Source: Eustoma russellianum (taxonomy: Eukaryota > Streptophyta > Magnoliopsida > Gentianales > Gentianaceae). From it: a DNA stretch of 64,000 bases. A program made the translations under genes and the position numbers. Below the pieces are notes generated by a model. The model was not told where the DNA came from and did not search any database. It saw only the letters and a list, made by a program, of their open reading frames with translations. The stretch is from positions 35,549,657 through 35,613,656 of the forward strand of contig AP025043.1 in NCBI GenBank assembly GCA_036186865.1. The letters run 5' to 3'. Position 1 is the stretch's first letter; each line of letters opens with the position of its first letter. This document shows positions 34,301-45,491 of the stretch, piece by piece.

Positions 34301-34419
34301 TAAAAACAGAATCTGTTTTCAGAAGTTGAGTTGTTTAGGTTTAAACAAATTTTAAAAACCACACTTTCCGCACCACCTATTCAACCCCCCCCTTCTAGTG
34401 GTGCCTTGCAGATCCTACA
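31380..34419 (+). repeat. Gag-only element copy 1, 3' LTR
   Basis: Collinear with 26211-29172. It keeps a 75-80 bp segment near 33775-33860 (ending with the 'ccagaaacatacccacacag' segment) that the 5' LTR has lost and that copy 2 also has, so the deletion is in the 5' LTR. Confidence 0.95.
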
Positions 34420-34640
34420 ATTACTTGCCCAATTTGGGTGACTGCTTGACAAAAGTTTTGAAAAGCGTTAATATCCGGCATCATTGGTGGAAAAGGTCCT
34501 TGGGGTGGAGGGATGTTCTGAACTGGCGGTGGATTCTGGCCTTACGACGGCGGGGGTGGAGGGACCTGAGCGGGTGGAGGAGGGATAGGCTCCTGCACCT
34601 CGGGCCTAGCTCTGGCTGGTCTGCCTCTGGGTCGCACCAT
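34420..34640 (-). pseudogene. Gypsy gag N-terminus
   Basis: Minus-strand start codon at 34640, about 300 bp after the PBS. It encodes MVRPRGRPARARPE followed by a proline/glutamine-rich stretch, with one in-frame TAA, and continues to a FCQAVTQIGQV segment at the SIRE insertion. The protein then resumes at 26210. Proline-rich N-termini of this kind precede Retrotrans_gag in plant chromoviruses. Confidence 0.85.
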
Positions 34641-34910
34641 CTACAGTATGTAGTGTCGGCTTTATTCAATACGGGAATGTCATAAATAGTAGCAGAATTT
34701 AATTTAGCATATCGGAGGAGCATATATGTGCATACGTTATAAATTAAATTCTGTGATTGGTCATTAATTAGGGCATCATCAATGGGCCGTACCCTTATTT
34801 TCCAGTCCAAGTTATCCTATTCTAAGGTCAACTCTCATCTAAGATCAGAACTTAGATCTAGGATCAAACATAGTTGACTACAATCATAACTTAATTCCAT
34901 ATTCTGCCCA
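34641..34910 (-). other. Gypsy untranslated leader
   Basis: About 270 bp between PBS and gag start, without a domain. It contains several AGATCTAAG/TTAGATC-type words. Confidence 0.7.
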
Positions 34911-34936
34911 GATCTGGAGCCTTAGCTCTGATACCA
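34911..34936 (-). other. Gypsy primer-binding site
   Basis: Minus strand TGGTATCAGAGCTAAGG begins two bases after the LTR end and matches initiator tRNA-Met type PBS. Confidence 0.93.
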
Positions 34937-35337
34937 CCTGTGGCGCCCTGCACCTCGGCCCGCCGAAGTCGATGCACCCGCCGTACTTCACTAAGGAGAG
35001 TACTAGGCGTCATCTATACTTGTCATGATCCATGATATAAATGCATGGATTTTCGCGCTTACACGTAAATAAGTAAGCAAAACCGTGGCAGAATTTAAAA
35101 CTTCAAATTAAAAACATCCTCACGATCATTCAAAGTTTACAACTCAGATCAAATGTGTCGAAGTGACAAAAGCAAATGTTTTCCATCCCAAATACATAAT
35201 TCAGTCATCAATTGGAGCTGGCAAGTCAGGTCTCCTAAATCCGTCCATCCTTCACTGCACTCACGGGTAGGGAACCCTAGGTTCGTCCTCGATCCACTCT
35301 ACTTTGTCCCCTGCAACCTCTGGGAGAAAAAATAGGG

Positions 35338-35363
35338 GGTGAGTTACAAAGTCACCAGCAAGT
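35338..35363 (-). promoter_or_regulatory. ACTTGC-linked hairpin, Gypsy 5' LTR
   Basis: Minus strand ACTTGCT then GGTGA (35356-35352) pairs with TCACC (35342-35338), about 415 bp from the LTR end. Confidence 0.65.
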
Positions 35364-35762
35364 ATACTATAATAATTGAGGATTAAATGGAAAGTGCGTA
35401 CAAGAACCGAACCCCAAAAATTCGGTTTAGAAGCATACCTGTCCTTCGTCCAATACTCGATAGGGATCATCACTTAATGCATCAAGATCATAACTTAAAT
35501 AAAATCGTTACTTAATACAGAATATAACAATAAAAGACTGTAACTCGCATCATAACATAACAAGAATCATCACTTAAGGAAGTCATACTTAGGGTCTACG
35601 AGATCATCACAACCTAGTCTAAGTATCATGTGTCACTACACAATGACTCAATGAATGTAACATGCATGCATATGTAAGTGTGATGCATCATGATAAGAAT
35701 GAGAATATGATCTTTTCATGCTTTTCTTTCAAATCATCATCGTCATAAAACAATAGAGTGTT

Positions 35763-35944
35763 CAGATCTATCTTCCCGGATCTGAGGCGGTAACGTCTCC
35801 CCTTCGAATCTATTATTCCCGGATTCGGAACGGTAACATCATCTTCTTATCGGGTATATTCTCTCCAGGCCCGAACGGTCATCATCAGGCCTATTATCTC
35901 TGGGCCTGAACGGTCATACCATCAGATCACTTAACCCGGATCTG
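35763..35944 (-). repeat. Stem-variable inverted-repeat array (5 units)
   Basis: Plus-strand stems: CAGATC/GATCTG (35763-35784), CGAATC/GATTCG (35805-35827), CGGG/CCCG (35851-35873), CAGGCC/GGCCTG (35886-35908), CAGATC/GATCTG (35923-35944). The loops read TAT-TT-CCC-like, and an 'aacggt' linker recurs between units. Confidence 0.8.
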
Positions 35945-38107
35945 GGTGGGTTCTTATGGGCCAAGTTCATACTCACACACGGTACCGGTGGGGAAGCGTT
36001 CTTTTAAAAACAAAAATCATCTTTTTAAAAACGCTTTTCATCTTTCTTTCACATAAAATCAATGCCGTAAATCATGTAAGTGACGATGATGCAATGCATG
36101 ATATGTAGTATGCAAACCATGGCATAACGCGTTACATATACATATAGGTTCGTCTGGTCATTATGCTGGAAAATTTCCATCTTAGTGGCGTCAAATTCTC
36201 CTTAGTGATTTCCTATTAAAATAATCCTTTTCAACCAAGTGGTTCATGTGTACTCCTTCATATATGTCGTAAGTGATTGACATGAAAGTTTTTCGGAATT
36301 ACAATATCGATAAGGGAATCATTTATTCTTTTTCATAAAGCGGGTACAAACTGAATTCTGTAATGACCAATTTCACTATAAACTTTATTGTGACCAATCC
36401 TTAAGTCCTTTTTCGATAATTCCAACTCTCCAGCTTAAACTCATTGGACTAGCATCTTACCAAAATTTGGCCCAATTTCATTTTTCTAAGGTCCAATTTC
36501 AGATTATGCAACAGGCCACACTAATTCTGTCAGCCCAGCAAATTCCAGCCTGACCCATTTTACTAGAAAATTCATTAAAAATAAACTGTAAACCATTTTG
36601 CTAAAATTCCAACTTTCACCTTTACTTCATTAATAGAGTTAGTGTCATACCGACAATTAGTTAATTTGGGTACATCTAAGGTTCATTTCTAGGCTATTCA
36701 ACGAGTTACTTAAATTCTGTCCAGTACAGTGCTCTCAGCAGGACCAATGTTACTAGGAAATTTATTAAAAATAAACCGTAGCTCCTTTTAATGAAATTCC
36801 AATCTCACATCTAATATACACATAAAACTAATGTCATACCAAAAATCAACTGAATTGGAAGTTCTCAAGGTCCCTTTTTAGGTCTCACAAAACAGCCTAA
36901 ATTTCTGTCATGTTCCAGTAAATTTCCTAGTTAGTCATATTTCCTTCCTAAATGAACTTAACTTGCATTTTTGTCATAAACACTTAAATAAGAATCAACT
37001 TACTCTTTTTATAGAAAATTTACAGGCTCATCATGCTACCAACATCACATGAAAACCCCTTACAAAAACAGTTTATACACCCCCATACATCATTCTTTGG
37101 CTAACATACAACATTCCTACTAATACAACACTTAGCAACAATTTTGGGTGCTCACGCACCCTTCTCACCAACAGCCCCTTTTTCAGTGCATGCAAGACAA
37201 AATGATATATCCAAGATCATGTTAAGCTTAACATATAACAAGAGCAAAACCTTGTCTCTACTTTACCACTAAGTTGTCATTTTCATGCAAAATCACACTT
37301 ATTTCCCTCACCCTCTCCACCGTGTGCCCTTATCATGGAAAAGAGAAGATCTTTAACATGTCCAACTTAGATTATCACATAATGGTACATATAATCCACA
37401 AAGATTACATCTTTTGAACAAAATCTCCCACCTACACCCCAAATGGCCCTAGGCTGAAAGTTTAAGCATTCAAACTTAACACATATCAACTAAGATTAGA
37501 TCTTAAGTTTAACTAGCCATTCATGCACACACTCTCACATTCAAGCCACAAAGAGTATAGTGTACTTGCCTTTTTTTCTTACTCTTCTTGGATAGGTGTA
37601 GGAAAAGATGAAATCTTTCTCCTCTCTATGCATGCATTCCCACGGTGAGGAAGAGGAAAAAGAAGCAAGATTAGTTTATACCTTTAACTAAAATATCCAC
37701 TTAGAAAAAGGGCTAGATGACTTACCAAAAGGAGCTTGAGTGGTATCCAAGCTTCTCTAAGCTAGAGTCCTTAAAGGCTTGAGATTCTTGAGCCTAGTGA
37801 CCATTGAAAGTCACGTTTTAGGGCAAAAGAGAGGAGTGAGTCTTTAAACTAGATAAAATATAAGAGTTTTCCTTGAATGGTTGAGGGTGCACTTACCTAT
37901 TTCTTCTTGAACTTGTATGAATCTTAGTCTCCTTGGTATGCCCTTTGACCATGTGGTTTAGGAATGAAGGAAGAGAGGAGTGTTTCTTCTTGAATGTGGT
38001 GAGATGGAGATTGTTTTCTTTGGAGAGAACTTTCTCTTGGCTACTATGTTGTAGCCGTTGGGGTAAAAGGGTGGGGTGAGGGTTTCAGTATAGTAAGGTT
38101 AAGGAAT

Positions 38108-38250
38108 TAACCTTAGTTACTCAAATTAAATTTCTAACCTTGGTTACTTTTTAGTTAACCAAGGTTACTTTTCTACTAACCTTGGTTACTTTATGCTAAC
38201 CATAGTTACTTTTTGAACCTTGGTTAGGTACCTATTAACTATAGTAGAGT
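38108..38250 (-). repeat. Tandem array of palindromic AACC..GGTTACTTT units in U3
   Basis: Seven units of about 20 bp: AACCTTAGTTAC, AACCTTGGTTAC, AACCAAGGTTAC, AACCTTGGTTAC, AACCATAGTTAC, AACCTTGGTTAG and AACTATAGTA. It lies in the upstream part of the LTR, where enhancers are expected. A related array is at 53493-53652. Confidence 0.75.
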
Positions 38251-38770
38251 AACAACCCTCTTAATTGGCCTCCCCCCTTAATCAGCCGGCGGTTGGGGTC
38301 TTTAAAGACCCCAACATGTCTTAATTAGGGTAATCCCCTTTTAATAGTTGTTTTATTTAATTTGTTTTTAGTTTCTTTTTTCCTTTTTCTTTCTCTTAGA
38401 ATAACTAATTTGGCAAATGTTGAAGCCCTCTTTGGGCTAAGGGCCGAAAGAAAAGAGAAAAGAAATTTTGGGTTGCAACCAAGTCCTCTTGCTATTACCC
38501 ACATGTTCTAAGGCTGATCATCTTACTTAGAAGGTGGTCCTAACAATTTTAAAGAAATTAAATTGGGCCTTTCCTAACCTTGGGGCCAAAACCTTCCAAG
38601 CTTTTGGGGGTGAATTGGTCCTCTCCTCATGGTTCAATATTCATGTTCGCATAACATATACAAATATTACTTCTCGTAACGTAATCTATAATGATAATAG
38701 TCATCGGCTCAATAAATTATAGTTGCAATCTTATCTTGTCACATATTCTTTTACATAGATCATAGGTACA

Positions 38771-40553
38771 TTAAGATTCCCCAATTGGGTTACAACATGT
38801 ATAATTATTGTGCACTATTTTACAAAGTTTACAAAAATAAATTCAGCACATGTTCAAGCCTACATCACACGCCTACTCAACCTTGGTGAAGCTTATATGA
38901 AGCTTAGTTAGCATCTTTATTGGTGAAGAATGGACTATACAAGGTTAGTGACATAATGGAGGAAGTTACACAAGGTAATGTTTTAAACTTTGTTACAAAT
39001 GTAACACATGCTGAAAATTCACCATGTGTGAGTTAATGGTGGCTGAATTTTGCCTCATAATTGTGACCAATTTGCTTCTCAATATTCATGAAATTAATGT
39101 GTAGTAATATGGAAACATTCAAAGTCTTGAGATGATTTAGCACATGCTGAAAATTTCAGCATGTGAGACAAATGAGTGGCCGATTTTTTGACATAATGAG
39201 GATTAATTTACTTTGCAAATTAGTAGGCATGGATTGTATGCTATTTGGAAATGTTTTTACTACTATTTTGGCACATGTTTCAGATGATACTCTCAGATTT
39301 TTACAGTCATCAAGTGATGACAAATCTCATCCAATCAAGGAGTGCCAAGTAAGCAAGGACAAGACAATCACCCAATCAAGTTGGGCCAAGTAAGCAAGTT
39401 GATGTCACATTTACACAAGGCATTCTTCCAAGGACTTAAAAGAGAATTCTCAAGATGGAAAAGAGCCCTAGGAGGCGGCCAAGGCTGATTAAAAGGAGAA
39501 TAGATGTAGGAGACAAAAGCAAGACAATTCTCATATTATCTCAAGTGCAAAAAGTGTCTTCTACTTTCTTCTCTATATTTCTTTCTTCTTCTCTCTCAAG
39601 CATATTGTTCTTATATTTAAATATATTTAATAGGCTTTGCATAGACCACCATATAAGCTCATTTTTGTAAAAGGTTGATCAAGATGTGATCAAACCTTCA
39701 TTCGTTCGGTGGTGGTGTTCGTGATCGGTGTGATTGATTGTATTGTGTGTAAAGGGTTGGAGTTGGTTTGTAACTCCAGAAACCCTTATGGTAAGGTGTT
39801 CATTTTGTTTAGTGATAACCGAAGAAGATGTCTTCAGAGACTGGAGTAGGTTGTGTTAATCGAACCAATATAAAATTCTCGGTGTCATTACTTTCAGCAC
39901 TTTACTTTCAGTTTCTAACACTTTGCATCATTTTCATTGCATTAGTAAAAATATCAAACGACTTTCAAAAATTACCAAACTTTGCAGAAACATAGCCACA
40001 TCTCTTAAGTTTCATTTTTCACAAGTTTCGACTGATTTGAATAAGTATAAGTCAATCAAATATTAATAGTTCTGAGACTAGTGCAATCTGATTTTCAGAC
40101 TTGCAAAGGTTGAGAACTTGAACGTATTTGAGATACTTCCCAAAGGAAGTTTTCAAAACTGTTTTAACTCATTAAAATAAATATCTTAAGGGGTTTGTCA
40201 TTAAAGTCTCAGACCATTTGGAATTACGGATTAATCGGAATAAATTATTTAAATTAGACTACTGTTTCTCGCAGATTTGTGCAATCTGACCACAAACGAT
40301 TTTTCAAAAGGTTAGAAGTTGATTTTGATCTGAACTTTTTAGGAGATACTCAGAACATCTGAGAGTAGAATCACTCCAAGTTTCATAATTTTTGAAGGGC
40401 TGTAACCTAGTTTTTCAAACATTGCAAAACAGGATCTGAAAAAAGAAACTGTTTTTAGAAGTTGGTTTTTTAGGTTTGAATATTTTAAAAACCAAATTTT
40501 CTGCACCCACTACTCAAACCCCCCCTTTGTAGTGGTGCCTTACAGGTCCTAAA
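38771..40553 (+). repeat. Copy 2, 5' LTR (left-truncated)
   Basis: Collinear with 27270-29172. It ends CAGGTCCTAAA, a decayed form of the usual CCTACA. It keeps two TGCTGAAA palindromes (near 39005 and 39141) and the AAGC.TATT/AATAGGCTT pair (near 39598-39640). Confidence 0.85.
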
Positions 40554-40555
40554 AG

Positions 40556-40567
40556 TGGTTTCAGAGC
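40556..40567 (+). other. PBS of gag-only element copy 2
   Basis: TGGTTTCAGAGC, one mismatch to the tRNA-Met PBS. Confidence 0.8.
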
Positions 40568-40644
40568 ACAGGCACACTCACGACAAGGAGATCCAACGAT
40601 CTTAGTGAGATGTCACCACTAGCTACAAAACCGTGCAAGAAGGA

Positions 40645-42530
40645 ATGTCAATCGTAAGGCCTCCTCTTTTTTGACGGTGAGTCCTTTATCCAATGGAAAC
40701 TTAGAATGAAACTCTTTCTTATGGCTATTGATATTGATTTGTGGTCTATTATAGAAGACGGTCCATTCGTTCCGTCTAAGTTATCTATCATTGATGGTGT
40801 CACACTATAGGTTGTAAAACCAAAACAAGAGTACACTAGTGATGATAAAAAGAGACTAAGTATGAATGCTAGAGCCATGCAATTACTTTTAAACGGGCTA
40901 AGTAAAAGCGAATCTAGTTACGTGTCGAATTGCTCCAGTGCTCAAGAGATGTGGAGAATTCTTGAGATGAAACATGAAGGGACTAACCAAGTAAAGGAGT
41001 TCAAGATTAATATGCTTATGTCAACACTTGAGTCTTTCAAATTATTGCCAATGAGTCTATTTTTGATATGGATCTACGATTGACTAACATTTATAATTCT
41101 CTTGAGTCTCTTGGCAAAGCTTTCTCTACGCTGGAAAAGGTCCAAAAGGTATTACGAAATCTTTCATACGAAAGGGACCCTAAAATCACAGCAATAGAGG
41201 AGAGTAAAGAAACGGAATCAATAAAAATGGAGGAATTGATCGGATCAGTAAAAGTATATGAAAACAAACTCAATTTAAGAAATTCTGAATCTATTTCTAA
41301 AAATGATAAGGCTATAGCGTTTAAATCAAATGAATACGTCTCTACCTCTTATGATCGCGTAGATGATAGTGACATAGATTCCGATGATGAAGATTTAATC
41401 ACGATGGCTAAAAGACTAAGAAAGATCTTGAGAAAATCGATTAAAAACAAACATAAGCCTACTTCATCTAAGGATCATATAAATAAAAATAATGAAGACG
41501 TAAAGTGTTATGAATGCGGGAAACTTGGACACTTGTCATATGACTGGCCGAACAAGGACAAACAAACGTACAAACACCTTGACAAGGATCGGATCAAAAC
41601 TAGACTCGTCTCAGAACCTGAACAAAGGAGAAGAGCCTTCAAAGCCTCCACTGGAGAGACATATCCGACTCTGAGACTGATACAGAAGAACAAACGGCAC
41701 AAGTATGCTTTACATCTAAGGCATCGAATGAGGTATATTCTGAATCTAATTCTGATTCTGAATCTTCTTATGATGATTTATTTAGTCAATATTTAGAGTT
41801 GCACAAGTTCTCAAAGACTCTTGCAAAAGAAAAGAAACAAATTAATTAAAGACAAAAAGTTGTTAGAATCTTCTAAACGAACCTTGTTTATCAGTTAAAC
41901 GATTCAAAAGAAGAGTCGTCTTGCATAATCAATGCATCAAAATCAGAGGTCACATCATTAACGAAATAAAACAATGAAATGAAATCTGAGATTTCAAATT
42001 TGAAATCAAGGAATATAGATCTAGAAAAAATGGTGAAACAATTTGACACAGGTAAAAACTTGCTAGATCGTATCATTTCTTCACAAAAATATGATAGTGA
42101 CAAAACCGGACTAGGATACGAGTGACTGAACAAACCAACCAAATTCATTCCATCCAAGAAAATAGATGTATCTAAGACATATGTGGCACCTAAGAAGACG
42201 CTTAGACCTCCCCCTATGACATCTCATCATCCTTCATCTTCATATCATATGAGATATAATTATGCACCGTACAAATATGAAAGGAAGCCATTGATGCATA
42301 TGAGAAATCCATATCATACAAATGCATCTAAATCACGCCCCGTGCATGCAAACCGTAATGCTTATCAAAAACAAAGATCATACTATGTACATGATGGCAT
42401 TCTCGGCCAAAGGCCAAACGAATTTGCACTGAACGTCTATTATATTGCATCTTCATCTCCTTTCTCACCTTTTGGAAGACCTAAAAAGGTCACCTAAATT
42501 TGGGTACCAAAAGAGACATTTGCAAAGGGT
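40645..42530 (+). pseudogene. SIRE-type gag of copy 2, multiply broken
   Basis: Same gag as in copy 1. The start at 40645 is followed by an extra T in a T run near 40667, an in-frame TAG near 40809, a frameshift near 41050, further indels near 41660 and 41840-41950, and a stop near 42124. Recognisable: SSYVSNCSSAQEMWRILEMK, the acidic DSDIDSDDEDL segment, the knuckle CYECGKLGHLSYDW (last Cys lost to Trp), and the GILGQRPNEFALNVYY tail. Like copy 1 it ends at the IWVPK point with no pol behind it. Confidence 0.88.
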
Positions 42531-42780
42531 TGAATAAATAAACCTTGAGAACGAAATCGAAATGCATGAGTTTTTTTTACTTCTTTCTTATATGCACTTT
42601 TGATTTTATTTCCAAAATAAAGGTGGAGAGAATGCATGATTTAAGGGGGAGAGAGAGTAATTGATTGAAAAATCAGGGGGGAGAAAATTCAAAATTTTAA
42701 TTTGTGCAGGATTGGAGGGGAAGCGATTAAATTTAAATCATGTACTGAGATTATGTTGTAAATCATCAAAAGGCAGAGAT
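42531..42780 (+). other. 3' leader with purine tracts, copy 2
   Basis: Collinear with 31118-31379. AAGGGGGAGAGAG near 42639, AGGGGGGAG near 42674, and a decayed tract AAAAGGCAGAGAT before the LTR. Confidence 0.75.
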
Positions 42781-44110
42781 TGTTGAGAAAAAGAGTTTGA
42801 GTGTTTCATAAAATGCATTTGGCACATGTTTTAGATGATACTCTCAGATTTTTACAGTCATCAAGTGATGACAAATCTCATCCAATCAAGCAGTGCCAAG
42901 TAAGCAAGGCTAAGACAATCACCCTATCAAGTTGTGCCAAGTAAGCAAGTTGATGTCACATTTACACAAGGCATTCTTCCAAGGACTTAAAAGAGAATTC
43001 TCAAGATGGAAAAGAGCCCTAGAGGGGCGGCCAAGGCTGATTAAAAGGAGAAGAGATGTAGCAGACAAAAGCAAGACAATTCTCATATTATCTCAAGTGC
43101 AAAAAGTGTTTTCTACTTTCTTCTTCTATATTTCTTTCTTCTTCTCTCTCAAGCATATTGTTCTTATATTTAAATATATTGAATAGGCTTTGCATAGACT
43201 ACCATACAAGCTCATTGTTGTAAAAGGTTGATCAAGGTGTGATCAAACCTTCATTCGTTCGGTGGTGGTGTTTGTGATCGGTGTGATTGATTGTATTGTG
43301 TGTAAAGGGTTGGAGTTGGTTTGTAACCGAACCAGTATAAAATTATCAGTGTTATTACTTGTGGTAAGTGTTCATTTTGTTTAGTGATAACCGCAGAAGG
43401 AGTCCTTGAAGACTGGAGTAGGTTGTGTTAACCGAACCAGTATAAAATTATCAGTGTTATTACTTTCAGCATTTTACTTTCAGCATTTTACTTTCAGTTT
43501 CCAGCACTTTGCATCGTTTTATTGCATTAGTAAAAATATCAAACGACTTTCAAAAATTACCAAACATTGTAGAAACATAGCCGCACCTCTTAAGTTTTAT
43601 TTGGTGTTATAATCAATCAAACGTTAATAGTTCTGAGACTAGTGCAATCTGATTTTTAGACTTGCAAAGGTTGAGAACTTGAATGTATTTGACATACTTC
43701 CCAAAGAAATTTTTCAAAAATGTTTCAACCCATTAAAATAAATATTTTAAGGGGTTTGTCATTAAATTCTCAGACCATTTGGAGTTACGGATTAATCGGA
43801 AAAAGTTTTTAAAATCAGACTGTTGTTTTTGGCAGATTTGCGCAATTTGACCACAAACGATTTTTCAAAGGGTTATAGGTTGAATTTTGATCTGAAATTT
43901 TTAGGAGATACTCAGAACATCTGAGAGTAGAATCTCTCCAAATTTTATAATTTTGTAAGGCCTGTAACCTAGTTTTTCAAACATTGCAAAACATGATCTA
44001 AAACAGAAACTGTTTTTAGAAGTTGGGTTTTAGGTTAAAATATTTTAAAAACCAAATTTTTCGCAACCACTATTCATCCCCCCTTATAGTGGTGCCTTAC
44101 AGGTCCTACA
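42781..44110 (+). repeat. Copy 2, 3' LTR (internally deleted)
   Basis: Starts TGTTGAGAAAAAGAG and ends CAGGTCCTACA. After about 45 bp it jumps to the segment that begins GGCACATGTTTTAGATGATACTC, deleting the palindrome-rich middle. A short duplication of the 'accgaaccagtataaaattatcag' region lies near 43326-43460. Confidence 0.85.
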
Positions 44111-45489
44111 GATTTGATGAAAAATTGGGATGTATAACTATCAGGTCCTGGGGCCTTGTCTTTCCCAATTGAGAAAATTGTTTTTTTGTTTCAGCATCTG
44201 AAATTTCTTTAACAAGGTCAATTGCTGAAGCAGGAGAAAGTTTTGGGCCAAGTTCAAGGAACGAGTAAGAAATATTTATGGCAACTTGTCTGGTGCCAAG
44301 GAGGTTTTGGAAATAACCAACAAACTATATGCCTACTTCATCTAATGATTCAGTTTGTTGGCCATCAGGTTTTTGAATAGACGCAATGAGGTTCTTGGCC
44401 TTGTTCCGACGCATAATAGAGTGAAAAAAATTTGAGTTTCTATCACTAAGATGAATGTAAGAACCCTTTGCCAATTGCGAAAAATAATTTCTTTCCAAAG
44501 ACATGAGAGAGCGAGTTAATGCTTTTTGGTTTTGTAAAAAAGCTTTCCAACCCGGGGTGCCCCATGATGGGGAGGAGGAGTTTTGTAGATTTTCAAGTTC
44601 AATCAAAGCTCTGCCAAGCCTGGAGGAAATATGTTGGAAATCTTTTTTGTTTAAAAGTTGAAGAGGGTTTTTGAGTTTTTTCAAATTTTTTGCAAGGGAG
44701 ATTGATGCATTCCCTGGGATATTTGAATCCCACGATTCTCTCTCTATATTAATAAAGTTAGCATGTTCAGACCGCATATTGTAAAATTTGAACGAACTTC
44801 GTCTATTAACAATATGTGGATGTAGTAAGATAATCGCAATCTGATAAACAGCCTGATGCTTTAAAAAGCACACTTGCATTGGGGAAATCCTCAATGAAAG
44901 GACGATTCCCCAATACTCTGTCTAGCTTAGACTTGATAGTACCATTATCCAGGTAAATAAAGGACCAGAAAAAGAAAACTCAAACAGATCCAACTGTGCA
45001 AGGCAGTCCAGCTGATCTTGGAGTTGGTGGGAAGAAATAGCCCTACCGCCCACCTTTTCTTCCTCAAAAAGGATGCAACTAAAGTCACCTAGAACTAACC
45101 AACGCTCAAAACTCTGTTGCAGCAGTGTACTCCATCAAGGCCTTCTATACATAATAGAATTGAAAGCATAGACGAAGGTAATAAACAAAGATTTTGAGAC
45201 ATTAGGAAAGTAACACGATAGTAGATCATTTGAGCCTCAAATGAAACTACTTGTACACTGACTTTCATTGGATTCCAGATGAGTAGAATCCTCTTTCTAG
45301 GGTGGGAACCAAAATTATGTGCGTGTTCCCAACCATGAAACTTAGCTAAAATGCTGTTAACATACGAGCATTTAGCTTAGTTTCCAAAACTGCCATAAGA
45401 TATATTTTAGATGTATGAACAAAATGTTGTAACCCATTGTGCTTTAGGGGATTGTTGCAACCCCTTATATTCCAAAATGACGTGATCAT
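44111..45489 (-). pseudogene. LINE-B ORF2 pseudogene (endonuclease and linker)
   Basis: The start codon at 45489 overlaps the ORF1 stop as TGATG. The frame opens with SFWNIRGCNNPLK and an LMAVLETK motif, the N-terminus of an L1 endonuclease. The longest open piece, 44325-44894, encodes the linker: KNPLQLLNKKDFQHISSRLGRAL...LAKGSYIHLSDRNSNFFHSIMRRNKAKNLI, equivalent to the EGD.NT.FFH segment of other LINEs. Near 44111-44160 a GPDSYTSQFF segment marks the first RT block. Several stops and shifts lie between 44894 and 45480. RT palm and later domains are absent because of the SIRE-type insertion. Confidence 0.85.
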
Positions 45490-45491
45490 CA

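Larger units (their letters stand above)
26211..34419 (+). mobile_element. SIRE-derived gag-only LTR element, copy 1 (complete)
   Basis: A complete element with LTRs of 2962 bp (26211-29172) and 3040 bp (31380-34419), a tRNA-Met PBS, a long gag and a polypurine tract. It has no protease, integrase, RT or RNase H. It sits inside the Gypsy gag with imperfect 5 bp target duplications, ATCAC (26206-26210) and ATTAC (34420-34424). The layout matches the published class of terminal-repeat retrotransposons with GAG (TR-GAG). The gag itself is of the Copia SIRE type. The LTRs are similar over their length apart from a 75-80 bp deletion in the 5' LTR near 28623. Confidence 0.93.
19854..38770 (-). mobile_element. 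Ty3/Gypsy chromovirus-like element, nested and decayed
   Basis: Read on the minus strand: 5' LTR (38770-34939), PBS (34936), leader, gag start (34640), then after an 8.2 kb SIRE-derived insertion the rest of gag, protease, RT, RNase H and integrase (26210-22204), then a 3' LTR remnant (22203-19854). Domain order with integrase last is Gypsy. The RT and RNase H sequence is of the Tekay/Del chromovirus type as I recall it. The integrase C-terminus, any chromodomain and the polypurine tract are lost in a deletion at about 22204. Stops throughout show it is inactive. Confidence 0.88.
34939..38770 (-). repeat. Gypsy 5' LTR
   Basis: The 3' end (plus strand tgtggcgccctgcac at 34939) is fixed by the PBS. 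The 5' end at about 38770 (minus TGTACCTATG) is a guess, because the truncated SIRE-type LTR of copy 2 begins there. In order from the 3' end: ACTTGC hairpin (35338-35363), inverted-repeat array (35763-35944), AT-rich body, and the palindromic GTTACT array (38108-38250) in presumed U3. Confidence 0.85.
38771..44110 (+). mobile_element. SIRE-derived gag-only LTR element, copy 2 (older, 5' truncated)
   Basis: Same family and layout as copy 1: LTR end, PBS, gag without pol, purine tracts, 3' LTR. The interior is 2.2 kb (40554-42780), as in copy 1, so loss of pol is a family trait and not a private deletion. The 5' LTR lacks its first 1 kb or so. The 3' LTR (42781-44110) has lost a central block of roughly 1.7 kb. 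It joins LINE-B sequence at 44111. Confidence 0.88.

Noticed and set aside
34398..34685. Plus-strand frame over the Gypsy gag start
   Set aside because: Antisense of the real gag N-terminus; its left end also runs across the SIRE-type LTR boundary.
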